A DNA stretch of 64,000 nt, from contig NZ_CP117781.1 in NCBI RefSeq assembly GCF_028657905.1, positions 930,001 to 994,000 on the forward strand, written 5' to 3'. Shown here piece by piece: positions 36,538 through 46,345 of the stretch. A program made the position numbers and the translations under genes. The first letter of the stretch is position 1, and each line of letters opens with the position of its first letter. The notes beneath the pieces are model-generated. The model was given only the letters and a program-made list of their open reading frames with translations, was not told the origin of the DNA and ran no database searches. This DNA is from Burkholderia sp. FERM BP-3421 (lineage in GTDB: Bacteria; Pseudomonadota; Gammaproteobacteria; Burkholderiales; Burkholderiaceae).

Positions 36538-36974
36538 AGGCGCACTGTCGGGAAACCGAGGCGGGGTCGCCCGGCGGACGGCTCCCGGGGCTGTAAGGTT
36601 ATTCGTGAAAGCAGCACGTAATGCTTACTGTGAGGGTGCGTTGAAGGCCGCCTATCGGGGAGCGTGATTGCACGACCCCGGGGCATGCCGAATTAAATGG
36701 ATTTAATGAATAAACGATCGCGCGGTATATTTCGCTGAATGATCGCGTAAAAAGTGCGCCTTTTGATTTTCACGGCGCAATTTTTTCCTGAGATGAAAAG
36801 ATGTGTGGTGAAGCACTTTTTTGCGGGAAATGAGAGAAGCGACGATGCGCGGCATCTTCCGGCGCAGGGTCTCGCGGATTCACGAACGGCGCGCGTCAAA
36901 GGCGCGGGACGGGATGGCTCGCGCGGTCGGGAGGAAGGGGACGGGATGTGCGCCGAGGCGCTTGGGCGGGACGC
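36538..36974. other. Spacer between convergent lysR and thiolase genes
   Basis: About 440 bases. An AT-rich stretch at 36685-36810 stands out from the GC-rich flanks, but no promoter-terminator pair or protein-like frame is seen; a small RNA cannot be excluded. Confidence 0.5.
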
Positions 36975-37007
36975 GGCGCGCGCGGCGCCCGGGCCGCCGC
37001 GCGCGCC
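36975..37007 (-). terminator. Hairpin terminator behind the thiolase gene
   Basis: Perfect 13-bp stem GGCGCGCGCGGCG / CGCCGCGCGCGCC with a 7-base loop, 14 bases past the thiolase stop. No T-run. Confidence 0.6.
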
Positions 37008-37021
37008 TTGGGGCGTAGCCG

Positions 37022-38206
37022 TTACAGCAGTTCGACCGCGAGCGCCGTCGCTTCGCCGCCGCCGATGCACAGGCTCGCGATGCCGCGCTTCGCGTGATGG
37101 GCGCGCAGCACGCCGAGCAGCGTGACCACGATCCGCGCGCCCGACGCGCCGATCGGATGCCCGATCGCGCAGGCGCCGCCGTGCGCGTTCATGCGCTCGC
37201 GCGCGATGCCGAATTCGCGCATCACCGCCATCGGCACGACGGCGAACGCCTCGTTCACTTCGTAGTAGAGATCGTCGCCCGGCTGCCAGCCGGTGCGCGC
37301 GAACAGCTTCTTGAGCGCGCCGATCGGCGCGGTGGTGAACCACTCGGGGTCCTGCGCGTGCACGCTGTGCGCGTGGATCCGCGCGATCGGCTGCTTGCCG
37401 AGCCGCTTCGCGACCGATTCGCGGGTGAGCACGAGCGCGGCGGCGCCGTCCGACAGCGGGCTCGAACTCGCCGGCGTGATCGTGCCGGTCGGGCTGAACG
37501 AGGGCTTGAGCTTCGGAATCTTCGCGGCGTCGACGGTTTGCGGCTGCTCGTCGGCCTCGATCGATTGGGTGCCTTGCTTGGTGGCGATCTCGACCGGGGC
37601 GATTTCCCAGTCGAAGCGGCCTTCCTGTTGCGCGCGCTGCGCGCGTTGCAGCGATTCGGTCGCATAGGCGTCCTGCGCCGCGCGCGTGAAATCGTAGTGC
37701 GCCGCGCACTGCTCGCCGAATTCGCCCATCGCGCGGCCGCGCTCGTAGGCGTCTTCGAGGCCGTCGAGCGCGACGTGGTCATAGAACATCGCATGGCCCG
37801 CGCGATAGCCGGTGCGCGCCTTCAGCGCCAGATACGGCGCATTGGTCATGCTTTCCATGCCGCCCGCGACGGCCACGTCCAGGCTGCCGTTCGACAGCGC
37901 GTCGAACGCGTAGCGGATCGACTGCATCCCGGAACCGCACACCTTGTTGACCGTCACGGCCGCCACCGAGCGGGGCAGGCCGGCGCCGAGCGCCGCCTGG
38001 CGCGCGGGCGCCTGACCGAGGCCCGCGGACAGCACGCAGCCGATGTAGGCTTCCTCCACGCTGGCCGGATCGATCGCGGCCCGCTCGATGGCGGCGCGGA
38101 TCGCCGTCGAACCCAGTTCGGGCGCGCTCTTCGGGGACAGGTTGCCGAGATAGCGTCCAACCGGCGTACGCGCCGCGGACAGAATCACGATCGGATCGGT
38201 AGACAT
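37022..38206 (-). CDS. Acetyl-CoA C-acetyltransferase (thiolase)
   Basis: 394 residues. All thiolase landmarks are present: start SAARTPVGRYLGNLS, nucleophile Cys in VNKVCGSGMQSI (about 88-99), NEAFAVV, GGACAIGHPIGASGARI, and the last active-site Cys replaced in context by SLCIGGGEA. It interconverts two acetyl-CoA and acetoacetyl-CoA in the cytoplasm. The ATG at 38206 is chosen because the family begins there. A TetR gene and a palindrome lie directly upstream. Confidence 0.95.
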   Translation of the reverse strand: MSTDPIVILSAARTPVGRYLGNLSPKSAPELGSTAIRAAIERAAIDPASVEEAYIGCVLSAGLGQAPARQAALGAGLPRSVAAVTVNKVCGSGMQSIRYAFDALSNGSLDVAVAGGMESMTNAPYLALKARTGYRAGHAMFYDHVALDGLEDAYERGRAMGEFGEQCAAHYDFTRAAQDAYATESLQRAQRAQQEGRFDWEIAPVEIATKQGTQSIEADEQPQTVDAAKIPKLKPSFSPTGTITPASSSPLSDGAAALVLTRESVAKRLGKQPIARIHAHSVHAQDPEWFTTAPIGALKKLFARTGWQPGDDLYYEVNEAFAVVPMAVMREFGIARERMNAHGGACAIGHPIGASGARIVVTLLGVLRAHHAKRGIASLCIGGGEATALAVELL

Positions 38207-38252
38207 GGCAGGCTCCAGGATGATTGAGGAAAACAGTGCATCGAATTGAATG

Positions 38253-38266
38253 CATATACATATATG
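38253..38266. promoter_or_regulatory. Palindromic operator candidate before the thiolase gene
   Basis: CATATA-CA-TATATG, a perfect 6-bp dyad in AT-rich sequence 47-60 bases upstream of the thiolase start and just behind the TetR gene. It is a plausible binding site for that TetR protein. Confidence 0.45.
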
Positions 38267-38356
38267 TGCCGCGTGGACATCATACAATGCGGCGCGAAAC
38301 GGGATGGGATCGGCGAGACTTCCGCTGACCGGCGTCATGAAGCGACGCCGCGCGGC

Positions 38357-38929
38357 TCAGTCGGCGAGCTTCTTCGAGGCGTTGACGCCGGCCGCGATCA
38401 GTTCCTTCGAGAGCGCGGGATCGTCCACCGCGCGTGACAGGATCAGCGCGCCGACGGCGAGCGCGACGGCCGCGAGCCCGGTTTCGCGGCGCTCGCGCGG
38501 CGCGCCGTCGTCGGGCGTCGCGCAGGCGACGAGCGATTCGAGCTGTTCGGTGAACACCTGGCGCACGGCGTCGCCGCTGCGGCTGATCTCGGCGCCGAGC
38601 GTGGCGGCGACGCAGCCGGAATCGGGATGGTCGCGATGCTGCTCGTTCAGGTAGGTCTGCATGAATGCGACCGGGCGCGGCCGGGCGGGCCGGTGGGTCA
38701 TGCCTTCGCGCAGGCGGTTGGCCGTCTGCTCGAAGCCGACCGCGACCGCCGAGGCGACCAGCGCCTCCTTCGACGGGAAATGCGCGTAGAACCCGCCGTG
38801 CGTGAGCCCGGCGGTCTCCATCAGGCTCGCCACCCCGACCGCATCGATGCCTTCCTCGCGAAAGCGCGCCGAGGCGACGGCCTCGATGCGTTCGCGGGTT
38901 CTCGCCTTGTGTTCCGGGTCGTATCGCAT
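38357..38929 (-). CDS. TetR-family repressor
   Basis: 190 residues. An N-terminal HTH with GIDAVGVASLMETAGLTHGGFYAHFPSK split as GVASLMETAGLTHGGFYAHF marks the TetR/AcrR group with a TetR_C-type ligand domain (SGCVAATLGAEISR). It is 37 bases downstream of marR and upstream of the thiolase gene, so it may control the thiolase or the efflux operon. Confidence 0.9.
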   Translation of the reverse strand: MRYDPEHKARTRERIEAVASARFREEGIDAVGVASLMETAGLTHGGFYAHFPSKEALVASAVAVGFEQTANRLREGMTHRPARPRPVAFMQTYLNEQHRDHPDSGCVAATLGAEISRSGDAVRQVFTEQLESLVACATPDDGAPRERRETGLAAVALAVGALILSRAVDDPALSKELIAAGVNASKKLAD

Positions 38930-38966
38930 GATGGCCTCTCGTCGGGGAAGGGGCGGGTGGGGAGCG

Positions 38967-39401
38967 TCAGGCGGCGAGCGCTTCCGTCAGCTCGAAGATG
39001 CGGTCGTCGAACGCCTGCATGTCGCGCTTGCCGTTGCGCCGCGCGACTTCCTTCTGGGCCGCCTCCCAGTCGGGCAGGCAGGCTTCGAGCAGCGTCTCGC
39101 CCTTGCGCGTGAGACACCAGAGCCGCATCCGCTTGTCCGCCTCGTCCGCTTGCGCGCGCACCAGCTTGCGCGTGCGCAGCGTGGCGAGCGTGCGGCTCAG
39201 CGTCGTCTGGTCGAGCAGCAGCAGCGAGGACAGCAGGCGCATCGGCATGGCCGCGGTGCCGCGCAGCGCCATCAGCAGCGTGAACTGCGTGATGCGGATG
39301 TCGTGCTTGGCCAGATGGGCATCATACAGCGCCGTGACGGCCCGCGCGGCTTGCCTCAGCGTGCCGCAATGGCACTGCAATCTCAGCGGGCCAGGGCTCA
39401 T
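38967..39401 (-). CDS. MarR-family regulator
   Basis: 144 residues from the ATG with AAGGAG 6 bases upstream. Winged HTH: ITQFTLLMALRG, LLLLDQTTLSRTLATLRTRK and the wing RLWCLTRKGETLLEA. The family typically represses adjacent efflux genes and responds to phenolic or lipophilic ligands. As the last gene behind emrA-emrB-oprM it is the likely local repressor. Confidence 0.88.
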   Translation of the reverse strand: MSPGPLRLQCHCGTLRQAARAVTALYDAHLAKHDIRITQFTLLMALRGTAAMPMRLLSSLLLLDQTTLSRTLATLRTRKLVRAQADEADKRMRLWCLTRKGETLLEACLPDWEAAQKEVARRNGKRDMQAFDDRIFELTEALAA

Positions 39402-39505
39402 GACATGCTCCTTGTCGGAAATGAAGTTGCAAGACAGGTTGCCCGTCATTTTATGCCATCGCGCGCCATTGTTGCGCGGCGCGATTCGATGGGCCGTCGA
39501 TTGTT

Positions 39506-41029
39506 TCAGTGCGCCGACGCGACGGCCGGCGTCGCGGCCGCGTCCGGCGCCTGCCAGCCGCCGCCGAGCGCGCGGAAGGTCGCGACCGCCGCGCGCGCGG
39601 CATCGGCATTCAGGCGCGCCTGCTCGCCGCGCGCCGACAGCCACTGCTGATCCTCGATCAGCACCTCGACGAGGCTCGCGTCGCCCTGCGCATAGGCGTC
39701 GCGCGCGGCGCGCTGGGCGACCGCCTCGGCGTCGACCTGATGGGCGACCTCGTCGCGCTCGGCGGCGATCTGCGCCCAGGTCGTCACCGCGTTCTCGACG
39801 TCCTCCGCCGCGCGCAGCACCGTCTGGCGGTATTGCGCGAGCGTTTCCGCGTAGCGGCCCTTGGCCTGGCCGACCTCCGCGTCGACGCGGCCGAAGTCGA
39901 ACAGGCGCCAGCGCAGGCCCGCGAGCACGCCCGGCTGGAACGCGGCGGACTTGAACAGCGGGCCGTTCAGCGCCTCGAAGCCCAGGATCCCGGACAGCGA
40001 CACCTGCGGATAGTATTCCGCGAGCGCCGCGCCGATGCCCGAATTGGCGGCCGCGAGCCGCCGCTCGGCGGCCACCACGTCGGGCCGCCGGCGCAGCAGC
40101 GCATCCGGGCGGATGTCGGCCGGCAGGCCCGGCACCGCATAGGCGGCCTCCGCATGGGCGGCCCCCGCATGGGCGGCCTCCGTCCCCGCGAGTTCGGCCG
40201 CGTAGGTGCCGGGCGCCGCGCCCATCAGGATGTCGAGCCGGTTCGACTGGCGCGCGCGCCCGGCTTGCAGGGGCGGCAGCTGCGCGCGGGTCTGCGCGAG
40301 CCGCGCGCGGGCTTCGGCGGTCTCGCGCTGGGTCGCGACGCCGTTCGCCACGCGGTCGCGCACGAGCGACACGAGGCGCGTATTCGCGTCGATCTGCGCG
40401 TTCACGATCGCGATGCGCGCCTGCAGGCCGCGCAGTTGGAAGTAGGCGTCGGCGGCGTCGGCCGCGACCGACACGCGCGAACCGGCATGCAGCGCCTCGG
40501 CCGCCTCGGCCTCGGCGCCCGCCGCCTGCGCGCGTCGCCGCAGGCCGCCCGCGAGATCGAGTTCCCAGCTGGCGCCGAGGCCGAGCTAGGTGAGGCTCTG
40601 ACCGCGCTCGTAGCCAGGCAGCGCGGAGCCGATCCGGCCGAGCGGCGATTCGAGCGATTGCCGCTGGCGCGCCGCCTGGCCTTGCAGGTTGAATTCGGGC
40701 AGGTATTGCGCGCCCGCTTCCGACGCGGCCGCGCGCGCCTGCGCGACGCGCGCCTCGGCGGCGGCGAGGTCGAGGTTCTGGGACAGCGCGCGATCGATGA
40801 TGCGGGTCAGCGCCGGATCGTTGAATGCGCGCCACCAGGTGTCGAGCGCGGCCGCCGGCGCGGCCGCGCCTTGCAGGGTGCGCAGCGTGTCCTGGCTTGC
40901 GTAGCTGGCCGGCAGCGGGCTCTGGACGCCCCGATAGTCGGGGCCGACCATGCAGCCGCCGAGCGCGGCCGCGAGCGCGCAGACGAACGGCAGGGCGGCG
41001 AGGCGGCGGGGGGAAGGGATCGTCGGCAT
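39506..41029 (-). pseudogene. Outer-membrane efflux lipoprotein (NodT/OprM type) interrupted by an amber codon
   Basis: A complete OprM-family gene of about 508 codons except for one in-frame TAG at 40586-40588. The N-terminal part has a lipoprotein signal with lipobox LGGC (the start may be 41029 or 41050) and ends at YERGQSLT. The same frame continues after the stop with LGLGASWELDLAGGLRRR and runs intact to 39506. A sense codon is expected at this position. Either the gene is inactive, the codon is suppressed, or the base call is wrong. It would form the exit duct for the EmrAB pair. Confidence 0.88.
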
Positions 41030-41039
41030 GTCCGGATTC

Positions 41040-42641
41040 TTAGTGAGCATTGTTCGAGGCCCCGGTCGTGGGCGGCGGCGGCGGCACGACCTTGCGCATC
41101 AGCGGCACGATCAGCGTGGCGAACATGAAGCCGATCATGATCGTGGTCAGGGCGTCGCCGTAGGCCATCGTCTGCGCCTCGCGGAACGCGAGGTCGTGCA
41201 GCTGGCGCAGCGCGGCGGCCTGGCCGGCCTGCGGCGAGCCGAGCACGTCGCCGAGGTGCGAGCCGAGGCCGTTCAGCATCGATTGCATCGGCTGGTTCGC
41301 CGCCGTGAGGCGCGAGGCGATGTCGGAGAAGTGTTCGTTGGTGCGGTCGTTGAGAATCGCGCCGACCACCGCGATCCCGACCGCGCCGCCGAGGTTGCGC
41401 ATCATGTTGAACAGGCCGCTCGCGTACTTGAGGCGATCGGGCGGCAGGCTGCCGAGCCCCAGCGTGACGGCGGGCGCGATCGCGAACACCTGCGGGAAGC
41501 CGCGGATCAGTTGCGGCCACAACAGCTGCGCGTCGCCCCAGTCGTGCGTGATGAAGCGGAAGTCCCACATCGACAGCCCGAACATCGCCATGCCGAACAT
41601 CATCAGCCAGCGCAGGTCGGTCTTGCGCGCGAACAGCACGTAGACCGGCACGCCGACCAGCGCCGCGATGCCGGTGGGCACCATCGCGATGCCGGTCTGC
41701 CAGGCGTCGTAGCCGCGCACGTAGCCGAGGAACAGCGGCGTCAGGTAGATCGACGAGAACGCGCCGACGCCGGTCAGGAACGACAGCGTGCAGCCGATCG
41801 TGAAGTTGCGGTTGCGGAACGCGCGCAGGTCGACGATCGGATTGTCGATGCTCAGGCAGCGCGCGATGAAGATCGCGCCCGCGGACACCGAGATCACGAC
41901 GCAGCGGCGGATCGTGTCGTCTTCGAGCCAGTTCCAGCGCGCGCCTTCCTCGAGCACGAACTCGAGCGTGCCGAGGAACACCGCCATCAGCGCGATGCCC
42001 GGATAGTCGGCGCCCTTGAGCAGGGAATGATCGGGATGGTCGATGTCGGCGCTCATCGATACGCCGAACGCGACCAGCAGGCCGGGCACCAGGTTCACGT
42101 AGAACAGCCAGCGCCAGTTCGCGGTATCGGTGATCCAGCCGCCCACGATCGGGCCGAGCGCGGGGGCGAGCGACGCGATGGTGCCGATCACGGCGGCGGC
42201 GATCACGCGGCGCTTGCCTTCGAAGTAGTGGAACGACGAGGTGAACACGGTCGGGATCATCGATGCGCCCAGCACGCCCTGGATCGCGCGGAACACGATC
42301 ATGCTCTCGATGTTCCAGGCGAAGCCGCACAGCATGCTCGCGCCGGTGAAGCCGAGCGCGGACGCGGCGAACAGCTTGCGCGTCGAGAACACGCGGGTCA
42401 GCCAGCCGGACATCGGGATCACCGTGATCTCGGCGATCAGGTAGGCCGTTTGCACCCAGCCGATCTGATCCTGCGCGGCGTCGAGGCCGCCGCCGATTTC
42501 CTGCAGCGAGGAGGCGACGATCTGGATGTCGAGCAGCGCGATGAACATGCCGACGCACATCACGGCGAACGGCCAGGCGGCCGGCTGCGGCGGCGCCGTC
42601 TGCTCGGGCGGCGCGATGACGGCCTGCGTGGTGTCGCTCAC
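41040..42641 (-). CDS. emrB: MFS efflux pump, DHA2/EmrB type
   Basis: 533 residues from a GTG overlapping the membrane-fusion gene stop (GTGA), followed by 14 membrane segments. Family motifs: LDIQIVASSLQEIGGGL, IPMSGWLTRVFSTRK and RNLGGAVGIAVVGA. It is the inner-membrane part of a tripartite drug pump, with emrA upstream and the outer-membrane gene downstream. Its location beside the polyyne operon suggests export of, or protection from, the polyyne. Confidence 0.92.
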   Translation of the reverse strand: MSDTTQAVIAPPEQTAPPQPAAWPFAVMCVGMFIALLDIQIVASSLQEIGGGLDAAQDQIGWVQTAYLIAEITVIPMSGWLTRVFSTRKLFAASALGFTGASMLCGFAWNIESMIVFRAIQGVLGASMIPTVFTSSFHYFEGKRRVIAAAVIGTIASLAPALGPIVGGWITDTANWRWLFYVNLVPGLLVAFGVSMSADIDHPDHSLLKGADYPGIALMAVFLGTLEFVLEEGARWNWLEDDTIRRCVVISVSAGAIFIARCLSIDNPIVDLRAFRNRNFTIGCTLSFLTGVGAFSSIYLTPLFLGYVRGYDAWQTGIAMVPTGIAALVGVPVYVLFARKTDLRWLMMFGMAMFGLSMWDFRFITHDWGDAQLLWPQLIRGFPQVFAIAPAVTLGLGSLPPDRLKYASGLFNMMRNLGGAVGIAVVGAILNDRTNEHFSDIASRLTAANQPMQSMLNGLGSHLGDVLGSPQAGQAAALRQLHDLAFREAQTMAYGDALTTIMIGFMFATLIVPLMRKVVPPPPPTTGASNNAH

Positions 42642-43732
42642 CGGTCGCCTCCGCGCGTGTCGACCGAGACGACGGTGGACAGCCCCGGCCGCAGGATGCC
42701 GAGCACGCCGTCCTGCGCGTCGAGCGCGATCCGCACCGGCACGCGCTGCACGATCCGCGTGAAGTTGCCGGTCGCGTTCTGCGGCGGGATCACGCTGAAC
42801 ACCGCGCCCGTCGCGGGCGCGAGCAGGTGCACGCGGCCGCTGAAGCATTTCGACGACTGCACGTCGGCGCAGACCTTCGCCGACTGGCCCGGCTTCATGT
42901 GCGTGAGCTGGTCTTCCTTGAAGTTCGCGTCGACCCACAGGCCGTTCGCGGCGACCACCGACATCAGCTGCGTGCCGGGCGTCACATAGCTGCCGAGATG
43001 CGCCGAGCGATTGCCGACATAGCCGTCCATCGGCGCGCGCAACTCGGTGTAGCCGACGTTGAGCTGCGCGGTGCGCAGCGCCGCGCTCGATTGCAGCAGC
43101 GCGGCGTCGGCGCCGGCGATCTTGCCGTCGAGCACGGCGACCTGCTGGCGCGCCTCGCGCTGGCGGGCGTTGGCCGCGTCGAGCTGCGCCCTGGCCTGCT
43201 TGAGCGCCGCGTTCGAGCGTTCCTCGGCCTGGCGGGTGCCGGCTTCGGTGACGACCAGCTTGCGATAGCGCGCCGCGTCGGTTTCCGCGAACGCGAGCGA
43301 TGCAGCCTTCTCGGTCACGTCGGCGCCGGCCTGGTCGATCACGGCCTGCTGGAGCGCACGCTGCGCGACGAGCTGCACGCGCGCGGCGCGCATGGCTTCC
43401 TCATTGGCCTTCGCCGCGTCGAGCTGCGCCGAGTAGTCGCTCTGCTGGAGCCGCAGCAGCGGCTGGCCGGCGCGCACCCGCTGGTTGTCCTCGACCAGCA
43501 GCTCCGACACGTAGCCGGCGACGTGCGGGGAGATGACCGTGATGTTGCCGCCGACATAGGCGTCGTCGGTCGTCTCGATGAAACGGGCGTGCAGCCACCA
43601 GTAGACGCCGTAGGCGATCAGCAGCCCCCCCAGCACGATGATGACCGGCAAGACCAGCTTGCGTTTGCGCGCCGGCTTGTCGCCGTCGACGCCCTGGATG
43701 ACCTGCGTGTCCGAACGGGTTTCGCTCACCAC
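42638..43732 (-). CDS. emrA: Membrane fusion protein, EmrA/HlyD type
   Basis: 364 residues, starting with a GTG pair behind AGGAGAGG. One membrane segment lies at about 26-48 (LVLPVIIVLGGLLIAYGVYW). Split lipoyl motifs ISPHVAGYVSELLVEDNQRV and LRAPMDGYVG flank a long coiled-coil hairpin. It bridges the pump and the outer-membrane duct. A palindrome with MarR-site character stands about 185 bases upstream. Confidence 0.93.
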   Translation of the reverse strand: MVSETRSDTQVIQGVDGDKPARKRKLVLPVIIVLGGLLIAYGVYWWLHARFIETTDDAYVGGNITVISPHVAGYVSELLVEDNQRVRAGQPLLRLQQSDYSAQLDAAKANEEAMRAARVQLVAQRALQQAVIDQAGADVTEKAASLAFAETDAARYRKLVVTEAGTRQAEERSNAALKQARAQLDAANARQREARQQVAVLDGKIAGADAALLQSSAALRTAQLNVGYTELRAPMDGYVGNRSAHLGSYVTPGTQLMSVVAANGLWVDANFKEDQLTHMKPGQSAKVCADVQSSKCFSGRVHLLAPATGAVFSVIPPQNATGNFTRIVQRVPVRIALDAQDGVLGILRPGLSTVVSVDTRGGDR

Positions 43733-43915
43733 TTACCTCTCCTATGCTTGGCAATCTGGGTTCCGGCGGACGCCGCCGTCGACGCGCCTTCGGCCGGCGC
43801 GCCCGGCTGGGCGCGCCGGCGGGGAAGGGGGACGTGCCGCGATGCGGACGCGCGCACCCCGTCCGCGCAAGCGGCGCGGCGGTCGTTCCGGTACGCGGAC
43901 CTACCTCGGTTTTAA

Positions 43916-43936
43916 TATTATGGTGATCATGTAATA
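43916..43936. promoter_or_regulatory. MarR-type operator candidate of the efflux operon
   Basis: TATTA-TGG-TGATCA-TG-TAATA: arms TATTA/TAATA around a palindromic TGATCA core, slightly asymmetric. It lies in the only AT-rich part upstream of emrA, the expected promoter site. Confidence 0.45.
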
Positions 43937-43972
43937 AAGGCTTGTCAAGCGTCGCCGCGCGGGCGACGCCGT

Positions 43973-44003
43973 CCGGGCCGGCGCTCACGCGGCGCCGGCC
44001 CGG
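43973..44003 (-). terminator. Terminator of the polyyne operon
   Basis: Perfect 12-bp stem CCGGGCCGGCGC / GCGCCGGCCCGG with a 7-base loop, 16 bases past the P450 stop. No U-run, like other terminators in this window. Confidence 0.65.
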
Positions 44004-44019
44004 AGGCTGGGCCGCCTAC

Positions 44020-45216
44020 CTACCAGGTGGCCAGCAGGGAGTCGACGCCGCGCAGCGCGTTGTTGCGGCGATACGGCAGCGCGTCGAGGTTGGTGATGTG
44101 CAGGTTCGGCAGGCGCGCGTAGATGGTTTCGAGCGCGGCGGCGATTTCGAGGGTCGCAAGCCGTGCGCCGAGACAGTAATGCAGACCGTTGCCGAACGAC
44201 AGCGGGCGCACGCCCTCGCGATCGATGTTGAGCGTATTGGGATCCTCGAATTGCTGCGGGTCGCGGTTCGCGCCGCCGAGACAGACGCAGATCAGGTCGC
44301 CGCGCTTGAGCGCGTAGCCGTCGATCTCGATGTCCTCGAGCGCGACGCGCTGCGCGATCTGCACCGAGCTGTCGAAGCGCAGGCATTCGTTGACGACGTT
44401 CGGCATCAGCGACGGGTCGGCCTTCACGCGCTCGCGCTGCTCGGGATGGCGCTGCAGCGCGATCAGCGAGTTGCCGATCATGTTCTCGGTGGTCTCGTGG
44501 CCCGCCACGAACAGGAAGCACAGGTTCGCGACGATTTCGTCGTCCGTCAGGCGCTCGCCGTTCTCCTCGGCGAGGATCATCTGCGAGATCAGGTCGTCGC
44601 CCGGATGCTTGCGGCGCTCCGCGAGCACGCGCGCGAAATAGGCCTCGAGCTGCAGCGCCGACTGCTTCGATTCCTCGAGCTGCTCCGCATTCAGCGGAGT
44701 GACGTTGAGCGCGCCCGCCGCCTTGTCGGCGGCTTTCTTGAACATCGCGCCGTCCGACAGCGGCACGTCGAGGATGGTGCAGATCGTCTGCATCGGCAGC
44801 ACGAACGCGAAGCCGCTGACGAGGTCGCCCTGCGGCTCGCGGGCGAGCTTGTCGACGAGCTGGTTCGAGATCGCGTACGACGCCTCGCGGAACTTCTCGA
44901 TCTGGCGCGCGTTGAACGACTTCATGATCAGGGCGCGCAGGTGCGTGTGCTTCGGCGGGTTGAGGCCCGGCAGCATCGCGCGGAAGGTGCGGAACGGCGG
45001 CTGGTCGATCACGCCTTCACCGTAGCGGGCCTTGACCGCCTCGACGATGCCCTTGCCGAAGCGGCGGTCGAGCAGCAGCTTCTCGCCGAACGCGTAGTGG
45101 GAGGTCGCGTACAGCCGCGGCGCGAGCTGCACGAGCAGCGCCTCGTCGCGCATCGCGTCGAGGACGGGGTAGGGATTGTCGAGGTAGGCCGGGGTCGAAA
45201 GGTCGCTGTATTGCAT
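44020..45216 (-). CDS. cayG: Cytochrome P450 of the polyyne cluster
   Basis: 398 residues, a soluble bacterial P450. I-helix AGHETT at 238-243, ExxR with Glu277/Arg280, and heme ligand Cys348 in FGNGLHYCLGA. In the caryoynencin pathway a P450 forms the allylic alcohol of the polyyne. It is the last gene of the operon, behind a rubredoxin that could serve as electron donor. The symbol is assigned from cluster identity and position. Confidence 0.88.
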   Translation of the reverse strand: MQYSDLSTPAYLDNPYPVLDAMRDEALLVQLAPRLYATSHYAFGEKLLLDRRFGKGIVEAVKARYGEGVIDQPPFRTFRAMLPGLNPPKHTHLRALIMKSFNARQIEKFREASYAISNQLVDKLAREPQGDLVSGFAFVLPMQTICTILDVPLSDGAMFKKAADKAAGALNVTPLNAEQLEESKQSALQLEAYFARVLAERRKHPGDDLISQMILAEENGERLTDDEIVANLCFLFVAGHETTENMIGNSLIALQRHPEQRERVKADPSLMPNVVNECLRFDSSVQIAQRVALEDIEIDGYALKRGDLICVCLGGANRDPQQFEDPNTLNIDREGVRPLSFGNGLHYCLGARLATLEIAAALETIYARLPNLHITNLDALPYRRNNALRGVDSLLATW

Positions 45217-45258
45217 GGTGTTGAATCCTGTAGGGTGGGAAGGGGCGCGCGGGCGCGC

Positions 45259-45444
45259 TCAGATCGAGACCATCTCGAAGTCGCTCTTCGGCACGTCGCA
45301 TTCCGGGCAGCGCCATTCGCCCGGAATGTCTTCCCAACGCGTGCCCGGCTGGATGCCGGCTTTCGGATCGCCGGTTTCCTCGTCGTAGATGTAGCCGCAG
45401 ATCAGACACATCCAGGTGCGGTACTCGATTGCAATGTCGGACAT
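45259..45444 (-). CDS. Rubredoxin
   Basis: 61 residues with the four iron-binding cysteines in MCLICGYIYDE and RCPECDVPK. A one-electron carrier in the cytoplasm. Its position between the di-iron protein and the P450 suggests that it feeds electrons to the oxygenases or desaturases of the polyyne pathway. Confidence 0.95.
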   Translation of the reverse strand: MSDIAIEYRTWMCLICGYIYDEETGDPKAGIQPGTRWEDIPGEWRCPECDVPKSDFEMVSI

Positions 45445-45460
45445 CGTGCAGTTCTCCGGA

Positions 45461-46327
45461 TTAACTTTCGAGCGCGGCTTCCGCGCTCGGGCATTCGATG
45501 CTCTGGTTCAGTTGCTTGCGCAGCTTGTTCAGGTCCTTGATCGACAGCAGCGGGCGGTCGAGCAGGAGCGACAGGTTGTGCAGGATGCGGTCGGCCACCT
45601 TGCCTTCCCAGTCGCGGTCGAAGTGGATCTGCTTGTCGAGCCAGTGGCCCAGCCACTCGGGGTCGGGCAGCCGGCTCTGCACCGTGTCGTTCGGGAACAG
45701 CGCGCGGTTCACGTGCAGGTTGGTCGGATGAATCGCCTTCGCCGAGCGGTTGCCGCTCGCCATCAGCGTGCCGATCTTCGCGAACGCGCGGCGCGCCTCG
45801 TCGCCGTAGCGCTCCAGCGCGCGCCGCATGTACTTCAGGTAGGCGGCCGCATGGCGCGCCTCGTCCCGCGAGATCAGTTCGTAGATCTGGCGGATCACCG
45901 GTTCCGTGTGCCAGTGCGCGGCGCACCGATACCAGTGATTGAGCCGGATCTCGCCGCCGAAATGCAGCGTCAGCGTCTCCAGCGCGGGCGCCGGATCGAA
46001 CGGGAAGCGCACCGCGTGCAGCTCGTCCTCGCTCGGCGCGAGGTCGGGGCGGAAGCGCCGCAGGTACTCGATCAGCACGAGCGAGTGCTTCTGCTCCTCG
46101 TAGAACCAGATCGACATGAACGCGGAGAAGTCGCTGTCGTGCTGGTTGTCGCGCAGGAACATCTCGGTCGCCGGCAGCGCGGCCCACTCCGTGATCGCGT
46201 TCATCTTGATCGACAGCGCCTGCTCGTCGGAGAGACGCTTGCGATCGAAGCGGTCCCAGGCGACGTCGTGCTGCATGTTCCAGCGCGCGCGTTCGAGGCT
46301 TTGGTACAACTCGGGATAGAGCATCAT
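45461..46327 (-). CDS. Ferritin-like di-iron protein of the polyyne operon
   Basis: 288 residues, mostly helical and soluble. Two ExxH motifs are clear, EEQKH (77-81) and DEARH (155-159), with further carboxylates around residues 47-55 and 126, giving a di-iron site like soluble acyl-ACP desaturases and related oxygenases. It could make one of the unsaturations or a hydroxyl on the ACP-bound chain. It is clearly different from the three membrane desaturases of the operon. Confidence 0.8.
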   Translation of the reverse strand: MMLYPELYQSLERARWNMQHDVAWDRFDRKRLSDEQALSIKMNAITEWAALPATEMFLRDNQHDSDFSAFMSIWFYEEQKHSLVLIEYLRRFRPDLAPSEDELHAVRFPFDPAPALETLTLHFGGEIRLNHWYRCAAHWHTEPVIRQIYELISRDEARHAAAYLKYMRRALERYGDEARRAFAKIGTLMASGNRSAKAIHPTNLHVNRALFPNDTVQSRLPDPEWLGHWLDKQIHFDRDWEGKVADRILHNLSLLLDRPLLSIKDLNKLRKQLNQSIECPSAEAALES

Positions 46328-46345
46328 CGAAATCTCCCTGCGGCG

